In this document: positions 41,799 through 50,704 of the stretch, piece by piece | How positions within the stretch are numbered: position 1 is the first letter of the stretch | How the letters are laid out: each line of letters opens with the position of its first letter | Assembly: GCA_964484195.1 (NCBI GenBank) | Contig: CAZAER010000001.1 | Location: forward strand, 1,054,001 to 1,118,000 | Direction of reading: 5' to 3' | Length of the DNA stretch: 64,000 nucleotides | Source: JALHOP01 sp964484195 | GTDB lineage: Bacteria; Myxococcota; XYA12-FULL-58-9; JALHOP01 | Position numbers and translations under genes: made by a program | The notes under the pieces: model-generated | The model's database searches: none | Told to the model about the DNA's origin: nothing | What the model saw: the letters and a program-made list of their open reading frames with translations, nothing else

Positions 41799-43631
41799 AT
41801 GGCGGACGTGCAGCGCGGCGACACGCGAATCTATCCCAGCCCTCGTCCGGTCGACGGCGAGGCAGAGGCCAACGACGGCTGGGGATTCGCCGACACGCGC
41901 TTCGTCGTCCAACCGAACCAGGCGGTCGTTCTCACCGGCAAGCGCTACGCCCTGTGCGGCGACGAGCTACCGACCCTGATGCCTTGGTTCTCGAAGATGC
42001 TCGAGGCGCCGCTCTCTTACGAGAACAAGCACCCCGCGCAGTATCCACCGGACGTCCCGCGCGCGTTGGAGTCACCCGCCCTGCTCACCGAGCTGCGGCA
42101 GACTTTCGCGGCCGATCAGATGTCGACTGACGCACACGTGCGCTTGCGCCATGGGCACGGCCACACTGGCGGCGAGATCTGGGCCATCCGCTATCGCACA
42201 CTATCGCGCGTGCCCGACTTGGTGCTCTACCCCACGAGCCACGAGCAAGTGGTCGCGCTGGTGCGCACCGCGAAGAAACACGGCGCCGTCCTCATGCCCT
42301 TCGGCGGCGGCACCAACGTGACCGAAGCGCTGCGTCTGTCCGAGGACGAGAAACGCTTCGTCATTGCCGTCGACATGCGCCGCATGCACCGCGTGCTCTG
42401 GATCGACCCAGTGAACCACACGGCTTGCATCGAGGCCGGCGCCACCGGCCGCCACATCGTCGACGAGCTCGCACGCCATGGCTTCACCATGGGCCACGAG
42501 CCCGACAGCCTCGAGTTCTCGACGCTCGGTGGGTGGATCGCCACCAACGCCAGCGGCATGAAAAAGAACCGCTACGGCAACATCGAAGACCTGGTGCTCG
42601 ACGTGCAAATGGTCACGAGCCTCGGCGTTGTCGAGCGCCCGCAAGTCGGCCCGCGCGAGAGCATCGGTGTTGCTCCCAAGAACCTCGCCTTCGGTAGCGA
42701 AGGAAACCTCGGCATCATCACCACCGCGGTGGTGAAGATTTTCGACAAGCCCCAGGTGCAGCGCTACGGCAGCGTGTTGTTTCCAAGCCTCGAGGCCGGT
42801 CTCGCCTTCCTCTACGATCTGCAGGCCGCGAGCGTCGTCCCGGCGAGCGTGCGGGTGATGGACGCGGTGCAGTTCCAGTTCGGCCAGGCTCTCAAGCCCG
42901 CGAGCCACGGCACCTTCGCGAAAGCCAAGAGCGCCATCGAGAAGTTCATCGTCCTCAAGCTCAAAGGCTACGAGGTCGACAAGCTCTCGGTAGCGACCAT
43001 CGTCTTCGAGGGGACCGCCGCCGAGGTCGACCATCAAGAAAAGCTCCTCTATCCCATCGCCAAGAAGCACGGTGGCATGAAAGCCGGCTCGACGAACGGT
43101 GAGCGCGGCTATCAGCTCACCTTCGGCATCGCTTACATCCGTGACCTGACCTTCGAGCACTGGGCCATCGCCGAGAGCTTCGAAACCAGCGTGCCATGGA
43201 GCCGCGCCATGGAGCTCTACGAGCGCGTCCGCGATCGCGTACAGAAAGAACATGCCGCACGCAAGCTGCCCGGCAAACCTTTCTTCACCGGGCGCATCAC
43301 GCAGGTCTATCCGACCGGCGTCGCCATGTATTTCTACATGGGCTTCTACGCCAACGGCGTCGACGACCCCGTGCGCGCCTACGCCGAGATCGAGCACGCG
43401 GCGCGCGAAGAAATCCTCGCTTCCGGTGGCTCGCTGTCGCATCACCACGGTGTCGGCAAAATCCGCCAGGACTTTTTGCCCGCCATCTATTCGGAGGCCG
43501 CCATGACGGTCAGCCGCGAGGTGAAAAAGGCGCTCGATCCCGGCGACGTGTTCGGTGCCGGCAATCACGGCGTCTCCGGACACGTACGCCTGCACGATTT
43601 CGAGGATGCCGCGCGCCGCCAAGTGCGCTAA
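41799..43631 (+). CDS. FAD-dependent alkyl-DHAP synthase-like protein
   Basis: 610 residues from ATG 41799; longer starts lie inside the upstream repeat-rich gene. The FAD-binding PCMH domain has MPFGGGTNVTEAL, GHEPDSLEFSTLGGWIATNASGMKKNRYGNIEDLV and FGSEGNLGIITTAVV. The C-terminal half ends with GGSLSHHHGVGKIRQDFL and LDPGDVFGAGNHGV. The HHHGVGK motif is typical of alkylglycerone-phosphate synthase, which replaces the acyl chain of acyl-DHAP with a fatty alcohol to make ether lipids. Myxobacteria make ether lipids, some as developmental signals. Two further genes follow at close spacing. Confidence 0.85.
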   Translation: MADVQRGDTRIYPSPRPVDGEAEANDGWGFADTRFVVQPNQAVVLTGKRYALCGDELPTLMPWFSKMLEAPLSYENKHPAQYPPDVPRALESPALLTELRQTFAADQMSTDAHVRLRHGHGHTGGEIWAIRYRTLSRVPDLVLYPTSHEQVVALVRTAKKHGAVLMPFGGGTNVTEALRLSEDEKRFVIAVDMRRMHRVLWIDPVNHTACIEAGATGRHIVDELARHGFTMGHEPDSLEFSTLGGWIATNASGMKKNRYGNIEDLVLDVQMVTSLGVVERPQVGPRESIGVAPKNLAFGSEGNLGIITTAVVKIFDKPQVQRYGSVLFPSLEAGLAFLYDLQAASVVPASVRVMDAVQFQFGQALKPASHGTFAKAKSAIEKFIVLKLKGYEVDKLSVATIVFEGTAAEVDHQEKLLYPIAKKHGGMKAGSTNGERGYQLTFGIAYIRDLTFEHWAIAESFETSVPWSRAMELYERVRDRVQKEHAARKLPGKPFFTGRITQVYPTGVAMYFYMGFYANGVDDPVRAYAEIEHAAREEILASGGSLSHHHGVGKIRQDFLPAIYSEAAMTVSREVKKALDPGDVFGAGNHGVSGHVRLHDFEDAARRQVR

Positions 43632-43634
43632 TAG

Positions 43635-44516
43635 ATGTTGCGCATGCGAGCATTGCGCGTCATCGGTTTCCTCATCCTCGGGAACTTGGTCGTCATCATC
43701 GCGGCGGCGGCGATTGGGTACATGCGCTTCGCCGAGAGGCGCGACCGCAAGCACAACCCGCCTTCGTTCGTGGTCAAGACCGCCGACGATCCGGAAACGC
43801 TGGCGCGGGGCGAGCACATCGCTCGCACCATCGGTGGCTGCGCCGAGTGCCACGGTTCCGACTTCGGCGGCCAGGTGATGCAAGAAGATCCGATGTTCGT
43901 CATGGCACCGCCCAACATCACCCCGGGCAAAGGCAGCGTCGTCGCCGACCACCACGGTGACGATTGGATGCGGGCCATCGCCTACGGAGTCCACCGGGAC
44001 GGACACTCACTGATGGCGATGCCCTCGGAGGAGCTAGGCAAGATCTCCGATGAGGATCTTTCTGCGGTGGTGAGCTACCTCTCGCAAGTGCCACCAGTCG
44101 ACCGCGAAGTGCAACGGACGCGGCTCACCGCGCTAGGCACCGTGGTCCTCGGGCTCATGGGCGCGCCCATCTTCGCTGCCGAGCTCGCCGCCAACCGCAA
44201 GGCGCCCGAGACGGCACCAGAGCCTGGTGAGACGCGCGCCTACGGCAAGTATCTCACCGCGGTCTGCCAGGGCTGCCACGGTCCCGCACTCAAGGGAGGC
44301 CTCGCGACCCACCCCGGCGCGCCCATCTCTGCCGACATCTCGCCATCCGCCATGGCGTCCCGGACGTTCGACGAGCTGGAGGCGGCGTTGCGCCAAGGCA
44401 AGCGCAAGAGCGGCGGCATCATGAATCCGAACGAGATGCCGTGGGGCATGACGAAAAACTTGACCGCGATGGAGATGCGCGCCGTCTGGCTCGCTCTTCG
44501 CGATGAGGGCAGCTGA
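43635..44516 (+). CDS. Membrane-bound dihaem cytochrome c
   Basis: 293 residues. An N-terminal membrane anchor (VIGFLILGNLVVIIAAAAIGY) leads to two cytochrome c domains, with haem motifs CAECH (about 73) and CQGCH (about 211). Likely axial Met ligands are MAPPNI or MAMP, and MPWGM in the second domain. A second hydrophobic stretch (ALGTVVLGLMGAPIFAAELAA) may be another membrane segment. It sits three bases after the alkyl-DHAP synthase gene and could take its electrons or belong to a separate electron-transfer path; this link is inference. Confidence 0.82.
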   Translation: MLRMRALRVIGFLILGNLVVIIAAAAIGYMRFAERRDRKHNPPSFVVKTADDPETLARGEHIARTIGGCAECHGSDFGGQVMQEDPMFVMAPPNITPGKGSVVADHHGDDWMRAIAYGVHRDGHSLMAMPSEELGKISDEDLSAVVSYLSQVPPVDREVQRTRLTALGTVVLGLMGAPIFAAELAANRKAPETAPEPGETRAYGKYLTAVCQGCHGPALKGGLATHPGAPISADISPSAMASRTFDELEAALRQGKRKSGGIMNPNEMPWGMTKNLTAMEMRAVWLALRDEGS

Positions 44517-44578
44517 CCCGCGATTTTTTCCTCGCGCGAGTCGATCCACGCGCCGCCGTCGCCCCGTAAGGTTCTCCC

Positions 44579-45421
44579 GTGCAGCTGCTCGAGCTCCACG
44601 GCGACATCATGGCGAACAGCCTGCGCGAGGCGCTCGAGACCTGGGCGACTCCGCGACGCGCGAACGTCACGCTGATCGAGCTACCGCCGGCGTCGTCGGC
44701 GCCGCCCGAGCGCTTCGCCGAGTCGGTGGTCAACGCGCTTGCCGATGCCAAGGCCGACCTCAGTGTCGCTTGGGCATCATCGCCCGGACGCCATCTGCTC
44801 TGCCTACGACCACGGTCGCCAGCCATCTCGGCCACTGCGACCACGCTTGCGGTCGACATTCTCGATGCCGTCAACGGCCACGGGACCGCGCCGCCGGCGG
44901 CCGGACACGGCAGCGTCCGCAAAGGGATTCTCGAGATCGATCGCGAAGCCTCGATTTGGCGACGTGGCACTCGCTTGCTCTTCGGCGGACTCGACGAGCC
45001 GCACACTCGGCGCCTCCTCGACTCCACCGCCAACGGCCCGGCGAGCATCGATGCCGCGCTCGAGCGCGCAGTCCATTGCGGTGTCGAGCGCTCGCGGGAC
45101 GTCGAGCCCTCGATCGCCGAGGCGATCCGCCATGGTGGTCAGGACTACTTCGCCGTCGCAGGTTGCTGGAGCATGCCCACGCCGCGCCCCGGCGTCGTGC
45201 ATCTCGTGCGCTACTTTCATGCCGCCTCGAACCACCAAGGCGGCCCCTGGCTACACGTGACGTGGACGGTGCTCGGGTTCGAGCTGCAATGCGCGCTCGC
45301 CTTCGTCACGCCCATCATCGACGAGCTGCAAGCGCGCTCGATCTGGGCGGCGACGCACCAAGCGCTCATCGAATCCATCGAGCTTGCATCCCCAGCGCCG
45401 ACGCTTACCTTGCGTCGCTAG
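44579..45421 (+). CDS. Hypothetical protein
   Basis: 280 residues from GTG 44579. No signal peptide, membrane segment or familiar motif is seen. The protein mixes Ala-rich helices with short strands. VVHLVRYFHAASNHQGG and WLHVTWTVLGFELQCALAF are the most hydrophobic parts. A competing +1-frame ORF from 44503 covers the same bases and only its last 63 codons, the small lipoprotein at 45433, look real. Function unknown. Confidence 0.6.
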   Translation: MQLLELHGDIMANSLREALETWATPRRANVTLIELPPASSAPPERFAESVVNALADAKADLSVAWASSPGRHLLCLRPRSPAISATATTLAVDILDAVNGHGTAPPAAGHGSVRKGILEIDREASIWRRGTRLLFGGLDEPHTRRLLDSTANGPASIDAALERAVHCGVERSRDVEPSIAEAIRHGGQDYFAVAGCWSMPTPRPGVVHLVRYFHAASNHQGGPWLHVTWTVLGFELQCALAFVTPIIDELQARSIWAATHQALIESIELASPAPTLTLRR

Positions 45422-45432
45422 GGGGAAATAAA

Positions 45433-45624
45433 ATGAAGCGTTTCATTGCCATGGCGGCCCTCGCCGTCCTGCTCGGTTGCCCGGACAAGAAGATCAAAGA
45501 CTCCGACAGCACCCTCGAGCGTGCTCGCGAGCGCACCAACACGAACGTCGACCACGACACGACGAGCCCGCTCGAAAAGGCCGGCGAAAAAATCCAAGAT
45601 CGCACCAACAATAACGTCCAATAG
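45433..45624 (+). CDS. Small lipoprotein
   Basis: 63 residues from ATG 45433, preceded by an A/G-rich ribosome-binding site (GGGGGA). The signal peptide ends with the lipobox LLGC (Cys 16). The mature 48 residues are highly charged and carry two related segments (ERARERTNTNVDHDTT, EKAGEKIQDRTNNNVQ). It starts 11 bases after the hypothetical gene. No fold or function is recognised. It resembles small envelope-associated lipoproteins in size only. Confidence 0.6.
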   Translation: MKRFIAMAALAVLLGCPDKKIKDSDSTLERARERTNTNVDHDTTSPLEKAGEKIQDRTNNNVQ

Positions 45625-45750
45625 GGGCTCGTTGGGCGCCCTCTGACCCCGAGCGCAACACACGGGGGTCTGGGCCGATAAGCCGGTCGCCGAATCCGAC
45701 CCTGTCAAGGGTTGTTAAACCCGGCGTATTAGCTTACTGGCCATACTTCC

Positions 45751-47718
45751 ATGATGTTCAGACGGATTTCAGCCGCGGTTGGCGTTGCCGTGGTGGCCTG
45801 CGTTGCGGGCTGCGACGGCAAGATCTCGGACACGGGCCTCGATACCTGCCGCTCGCCGCAGCAGTTCTTCGAGGAGCAGGTTTGGACGCCGGTGATGGCC
45901 GACACCTGCGCCACGTGTCACTACGCGGACGGCATCGCCGCCGCGACGCGCATGAAGCTGCGCACCCCCGCGGAAAACGAGACCATCAGCCAGGAAGATC
46001 TCGCCTACAACCTCGAGCTCGTCCGGCAGGTCGCCAAGATCGAATACAAGGGCAAGACGCTCCTGCTCGCGAAGCCTCAAGGCGAGCTCAACCACGGCGG
46101 CGGAGTCGTGCTCGAGCGCGGCTCGGTCGGTGTCCGTGCCCTCGAGCGCATGGCCGAGATCTTCGCGGATCCCACCATGTGTAGCGAGACGCGCACGTGT
46201 AGTGAGCTCGCGGTGTTGCCGGCGCGCGTTTGGCGCCTGACGCCGGCCGATTACGAAGCGAGCATTCGCGACGCCGTTGGCGAGAACCTCGACATCGCTG
46301 GCCTCATCACCGCGGACGAGCGCGTTGGTGGCTTCTCCAACAACGCCGACGTTCTCGACGTCAACGACGTCACCGCCGAGCAGCTCATGGCCGTCGCCCA
46401 GCTCGTGTCCGGCCGGGTCGTTGCGCGCTTGGGCGAGCTGGCGCCGCAGAATGGTTGCATCGACCGCGATTGCGCACGCCGCTTCGTGCGCAGCTTCGGC
46501 GAAAAGATGTTTCGCCGACCCATCACCGACGAAGAGTCTGGTGCTCTCATGACCCTCTACGACACCGGCCGCGACGTCGGTGGCACGTACGCAGCGGGCA
46601 TCGCGCTCGCGGCGCAGGGCATCGTCCAGGCGCCGCAAACGATCTACCGCTCGGAGCTCGGTAGCGCAGGCGAGTCACTCACGGCGCTGACCACCGACGA
46701 GATCGCGACGAGCATGGCGTACATGCTGACGGGCGCGCCGCCCGACGGCACCCTGCGCGACCTCGCGGCGAGCGGCACCGACCTCACCCGAGCAGACGTC
46801 CGGCGCGCCGAGGCCGAGCGCCTCATCGCCACGCCTGCTGGTCGTCACCGCATGGTGACGTTCGTGAAGGAATGGTTGGGCCTCACCGAGCTCGGCCTGA
46901 TGCTCAAGAACACCACCACCTATCCGCAATTCACCGACGCGCTGCGTGACGCGATGATCGCGGAGACCGAGGCCTTCGTCGAGCACGTCATCTTCGACAA
47001 CGAAGGTACCTACCAAGCGCTCATGGGCGCCTCGTACTCGTACATCAACAACGACCTGGCGGCGCTCTACGGGGTCAGCGCCCCCGGCGGTAGCGGCCTA
47101 TTCCGCGTCGACCTGCCAGCGGACGAGCGCGCGGGCATCATCACGCACGCATCGGTGATGTCGTGGTACGCACACGACAACCAGAGTGGCCCCGTGTTCC
47201 GCGGCAAGTTCGTCCGCCAAAACATACTCTGCCAACAACTACCGCCACCGCCGAACGTCGTCACCATCGTCGTGCCACCGCCCGATCCCGACCTGACGAC
47301 GCGCGAGCGCTTCGCGGCGCACACCGGAGCGCCGGCATGCGCCGGTTGTCACGCGCTCATCGACCCCATCGGCTTCGGCATGGAGCTCTACGACGGCATC
47401 GGCCGCACCCGCGAGGTCGAGAACGGCAAGCCGGTCGACAGCTCGGGCACGCTCGACGGCGCCGACGGCGTGGCGCGCGACTTCGTGGGCGGCGCCGAGC
47501 TGGCGCGGCTGCTCGCCGAGAGCGAAGAGGCCAAGAACTGCTTCGTCACGCAGTTCACGCGTTTCGCCCAGGGCCACACCGAAACCGTCGACGACGTTTG
47601 CGGCATCAATCAGAACACGCAAGCGTTCAAAGCCACTGGTACCAACATCCGCGAGCTCGTGCTCTCGATGGTCAGCTCCGACAACTTCATCCGCCGTCGC
47701 GCGCCGCAGGGGCAGTAA
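45751..47718 (+). CDS. DUF1587/1592/1588/1585 lipoprotein with two haem c motifs
   Basis: 655 residues. A signal ends in VAGC. Haem motifs are CATCH (about 51) and CAGCH (about 529). Between them are the domain blocks of the planctomycete/myxobacterial type: LPARVWRLTPADYEASIRDAVG (DUF1587), CARRFVRSFGEKMFRRPITDEE (DUF1595), a long DUF1592 region, and AGIITHASVMSWYAHDNQSGPVFRG (DUF1588). A DUF1585 tail ends the protein. The function of the family is unknown; the haem sites suggest periplasmic electron transfer. It is followed with no spacer by a DUF1552 gene, the usual partner. The 126-base gap upstream shows no recognised feature. Confidence 0.85.
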   Translation: MMFRRISAAVGVAVVACVAGCDGKISDTGLDTCRSPQQFFEEQVWTPVMADTCATCHYADGIAAATRMKLRTPAENETISQEDLAYNLELVRQVAKIEYKGKTLLLAKPQGELNHGGGVVLERGSVGVRALERMAEIFADPTMCSETRTCSELAVLPARVWRLTPADYEASIRDAVGENLDIAGLITADERVGGFSNNADVLDVNDVTAEQLMAVAQLVSGRVVARLGELAPQNGCIDRDCARRFVRSFGEKMFRRPITDEESGALMTLYDTGRDVGGTYAAGIALAAQGIVQAPQTIYRSELGSAGESLTALTTDEIATSMAYMLTGAPPDGTLRDLAASGTDLTRADVRRAEAERLIATPAGRHRMVTFVKEWLGLTELGLMLKNTTTYPQFTDALRDAMIAETEAFVEHVIFDNEGTYQALMGASYSYINNDLAALYGVSAPGGSGLFRVDLPADERAGIITHASVMSWYAHDNQSGPVFRGKFVRQNILCQQLPPPPNVVTIVVPPPDPDLTTRERFAAHTGAPACAGCHALIDPIGFGMELYDGIGRTREVENGKPVDSSGTLDGADGVARDFVGGAELARLLAESEEAKNCFVTQFTRFAQGHTETVDDVCGINQNTQAFKATGTNIRELVLSMVSSDNFIRRRAPQGQ

Positions 47719-49134
47719 ATGCGCAAACCGTCACGCCGCTCGTTTTTGAAGACCATGGGCTCGGTGAGCCTCGCCCTTCCCTTCGCGCGGCTCCTCGAGA
47801 GCTCGATCGCCAACGCCCAGGTCGCGCGCCCGCGCCGCCTGCTCATCTTGATGTCGCCGCACGGCAATCTCGTGCAGCACTGGCGTCCGCAGGCAGTCGG
47901 CAGCGACTTCAACATCGATTTCCCCAACTCGCTGCTCGGTCCGCTGCGCGACTTCAAGAGCAAGCTCGTCGTCCTCGACGGTGTCGACTTTCGCGTACTC
48001 TTCGAGAAGGCGACCACCGGCCACGACTACGGCAACGCCACGTTCCTCACCGGCCTCGCTCCCGAGAAGCCGGGCAGCGAAGTCACCGTCAGCGGCCCCT
48101 CGCTCGACCAGGTGGTCGCGCAGAAGCTCAAGGGGATCTGCCCGCGCGACTTTCTCTCGATGGGCGTCTTTCGCCAGGGCGGAACGAACAACGCGAACTC
48201 GATGATCTTCGGGCCGACGGGCGCGCGTATTCAGAGTCAGATCAACCCGGCAACCCTCTATCCGCTCCTCTTCAACGGCGTCGTGCCCCCGGCGAGCGGC
48301 GACCCCGTCGACCCGGAGGCGGCTGCAGAGGCGCGTCGCAAGCTGGCGCTCGTCAGCTATCTCAATGGCGAAGCCAATCGCATACGGCCACGTCTCGCGG
48401 GATACGAAGCACAGAAGCTCGACCAGCACCTCGAGGCGCTGGCGGCAATCGAGCGTCGTCTCGGTGGCCCGAAGAGCGGTAGCAGCGCCGGTGCCAGCTG
48501 CGATCCGTCGCTCATCAGCGGCGGCGCGCTGGCACACGACAATCCAGCCAACATCCCCGCGATCGTCGACCTCCAGTTCGACATCATCGCGCAAGCGTTT
48601 GCGTGCGACCTCACGCGCGTCATCTCGTTCCAGTTTCTCCAAGGCGGCGACCCCATCGCCATGCCGTGGATTGGCCTTACCGGCGATCTCCACGATGGTC
48701 TCGCGCACAGCGCCGGTAACCCTACGGCCGATGCGAAGCTCATCACCATGCACCGCTGGTACTCGCAGAAAGTCGCCGAGCTCTTCGCGCGACTCGATGC
48801 CATCCAGGATCCGCAAGGCGGCTCGGTGCTCGACAACACGGTCGTGCTCTGGGGCAACGAGCTCAGTCAGCCCTCCGACCACAGCTCGGTCAACATTCCG
48901 ATGATCATGGCCGGCGGTGGCGCCGGCGCTTTCGTGACCAATCGCCATATCCGCTACACCACCAGCACCGAGCCGCGATGCTCGGGGGCGTACGGAAGCT
49001 GCCCCACGAGCGACCCGTTCCGCGATCAGACGGCACACAACCTGGTGCTCACGTCCATCGCCCAGATGTTCGGGATCGACACCAACTACTTCGGCGACCC
49101 GAAGTACACGGGAACCGCGCCTGGCCTGATATAG
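47719..49134 (+). CDS. DUF1552 protein with Tat signal
   Basis: 471 residues. It opens with a twin-arginine signal, SRRSFLKTMGSVSLALPFARLLESSIANA. The mature protein has LLILMSPHGNLVQHWRP, LDGVDF, TGLAPEKPGSE and NTVVLWGNELSQPSDHSSVNIPMIMAG, matching the DUF1552 pattern, which resembles the alkaline-phosphatase/sulfatase-like family loosely. It begins at the base after the upstream stop. Tat export implies a folded, perhaps cofactor-bound enzyme partnered with the haem protein. The substrate is unknown. Confidence 0.85.
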   Translation: MRKPSRRSFLKTMGSVSLALPFARLLESSIANAQVARPRRLLILMSPHGNLVQHWRPQAVGSDFNIDFPNSLLGPLRDFKSKLVVLDGVDFRVLFEKATTGHDYGNATFLTGLAPEKPGSEVTVSGPSLDQVVAQKLKGICPRDFLSMGVFRQGGTNNANSMIFGPTGARIQSQINPATLYPLLFNGVVPPASGDPVDPEAAAEARRKLALVSYLNGEANRIRPRLAGYEAQKLDQHLEALAAIERRLGGPKSGSSAGASCDPSLISGGALAHDNPANIPAIVDLQFDIIAQAFACDLTRVISFQFLQGGDPIAMPWIGLTGDLHDGLAHSAGNPTADAKLITMHRWYSQKVAELFARLDAIQDPQGGSVLDNTVVLWGNELSQPSDHSSVNIPMIMAGGGAGAFVTNRHIRYTTSTEPRCSGAYGSCPTSDPFRDQTAHNLVLTSIAQMFGIDTNYFGDPKYTGTAPGLI

Positions 49135-49213
49135 CGATGCAGCGTCGGCACCGCTGAAACCGCGACCAGCGGCATGTGCCCTCCGATAAGGACCAAGCCT
49201 TTCGGAGAGCACC

Positions 49214-50704
49214 ATGGAAATCCGTCGTCACGGGCATCTCGACCCAACCGCGGCACCCCCTGCCTCCGTCGCCCCTCGGGTGGCGCAGCCGCTACGCTGC
49301 GAGACCGTGCCCGACGCGCCGCGCCCCGAATTTCAGCCCTCGGTGCTGCCCTTCTGCAATTGCGCCATGCATGGCGCCCGCGGTGGATTCGACGCCTATC
49401 GCGCGAGCCCCGCGCTCGCCGGCACCGAAGCCGCTCTAGCGGTCAACGTTCCCGCCAAAGAGATCCGCGAACGCCTACAACCGAAGCTCCCGACCCTCGT
49501 CGAGACCTACAAGGATATTCACCAGAACCCCGAGCTCGGCCGCACCGAGAAGCGCACCGCCGGCATCGTCGCCGAACGCCTGCGCGCGCTCGGCTATCAG
49601 GTGACCGAAGGCGTCGGACGATATGGTGACGGCCTCAAGGCACACGGCGTCGTGGCCGTGCTCGAGAACGGCCCGGGACCGACGCTCTACCTCCGGGAGG
49701 ACATGGATGCGTTGCCGGTCACGGAGGAGACCAACCTGCCCTACGCCAGCAAGGTGAAAGGCGTCATGCACGCCTGCGGCCACGACGTGCACACGACCAT
49801 CTTGCTGGGCGCGGCCGAGATGATGACCGAGCTCAAAGACCGCTGGAGCGGACGCTTGGTGCTCATCGGTCAACCATCCGAGGAGCTGGGCGCCGGCGCG
49901 CGCGCCATGTTGAGCGACGGCTTGTACGAGAAGTTCGGCAAGCCCGACTTCGTTCTCGGCATGCACGTCACCGGCGAGATGGAGGCTGGAAAAGTCGGCA
50001 CGCGACCCGGTTACATCATGGCCAACGTCGACAGCGTCAACGTGACCATGCGCGGCCGCGGCAGCCACGGCTCACGTCCGGAAGACGGCATCGATCCCAT
50101 CGTCATGGGCTCGGCCTTCGTCATGGAGGCACAGACCATCGTCTCCCGCCGCATCAAGAGCGGAAAACAAGCCGTGCTCACGGTCGGTGCCTTCAACGCC
50201 GGCGCGGTGAGCAACGTCATCCCGAACGACGCGCTGCTGAAGCTCACGATTCGCTCGTATGAGCCCGATGTCCGCAAGGCGCTGCTCTCGGGTGTCGCGC
50301 GCATCGCCAATGGCGTGGCCGCAGGGCAAGGTGTACCGCCGGAGCTCGCGCCCATCATCGACCATCAGAAAGAGAATTCAGTCGACGCGACGTACAACAA
50401 TCCCGAGCTCGCGGAGCGCATTCTCGACTTGTGGAAGCGCGAAATCGGCGAAGTCTTCGTGAGCGAGCAACGCCTGGGCGGCGAAGACTTCTCCTACTAT
50501 AGCGGACCGCAGCTCGAGATCCCCGCTGTGTACATGCACGTCGGCGCGACCGATCCCAAGGTCATCGAAGAGGCGAAGCGCACCGGCAAACAAGTACCGA
50601 CGACGCACATGAGCACCTTCGCGCCCATGCCGGAGCCGACTCTACGCGGCGGGATCACCGCGATGGTCACCGCCGCGACCGCCTTGCTCGGCAAGCAGGA
50701 CTAG
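49214..50704 (+). CDS. M20-family amidohydrolase with N-terminal extension
   Basis: 496 residues; ATG 49214 follows GGAGAG. Residues 1-80 are a Pro/Ala/Cys-containing extension unlike the family. The M20D domain follows: YKDIHQNPELGRTEKRTAGIVAERL, LREDMDALPVTEETNLPYAS, HACGHDVHTTILLGAAEMM (about 185, metal site) and GQPSEELGAGARAM (about 221). Relatives hydrolyse hippurate-, N-acyl- or indole-acetyl-amino acids. There is no signal peptide. Stops of this gene and the convergent LAS peptidase overlap (CTAG at 50701-50704). Confidence 0.85.
   Translation: MEIRRHGHLDPTAAPPASVAPRVAQPLRCETVPDAPRPEFQPSVLPFCNCAMHGARGGFDAYRASPALAGTEAALAVNVPAKEIRERLQPKLPTLVETYKDIHQNPELGRTEKRTAGIVAERLRALGYQVTEGVGRYGDGLKAHGVVAVLENGPGPTLYLREDMDALPVTEETNLPYASKVKGVMHACGHDVHTTILLGAAEMMTELKDRWSGRLVLIGQPSEELGAGARAMLSDGLYEKFGKPDFVLGMHVTGEMEAGKVGTRPGYIMANVDSVNVTMRGRGSHGSRPEDGIDPIVMGSAFVMEAQTIVSRRIKSGKQAVLTVGAFNAGAVSNVIPNDALLKLTIRSYEPDVRKALLSGVARIANGVAAGQGVPPELAPIIDHQKENSVDATYNNPELAERILDLWKREIGEVFVSEQRLGGEDFSYYSGPQLEIPAVYMHVGATDPKVIEEAKRTGKQVPTTHMSTFAPMPEPTLRGGITAMVTAATALLGKQD

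Noticed and set aside
42201..44006. 601-codon open frame on the minus strand
   Set aside because: Antisense to the alkyl-DHAP synthase and cytochrome genes; no domain.
47731..49215. 494-codon open frame on the minus strand
   Set aside because: Antisense to the DUF1552 gene, which has a Tat signal and family motifs.
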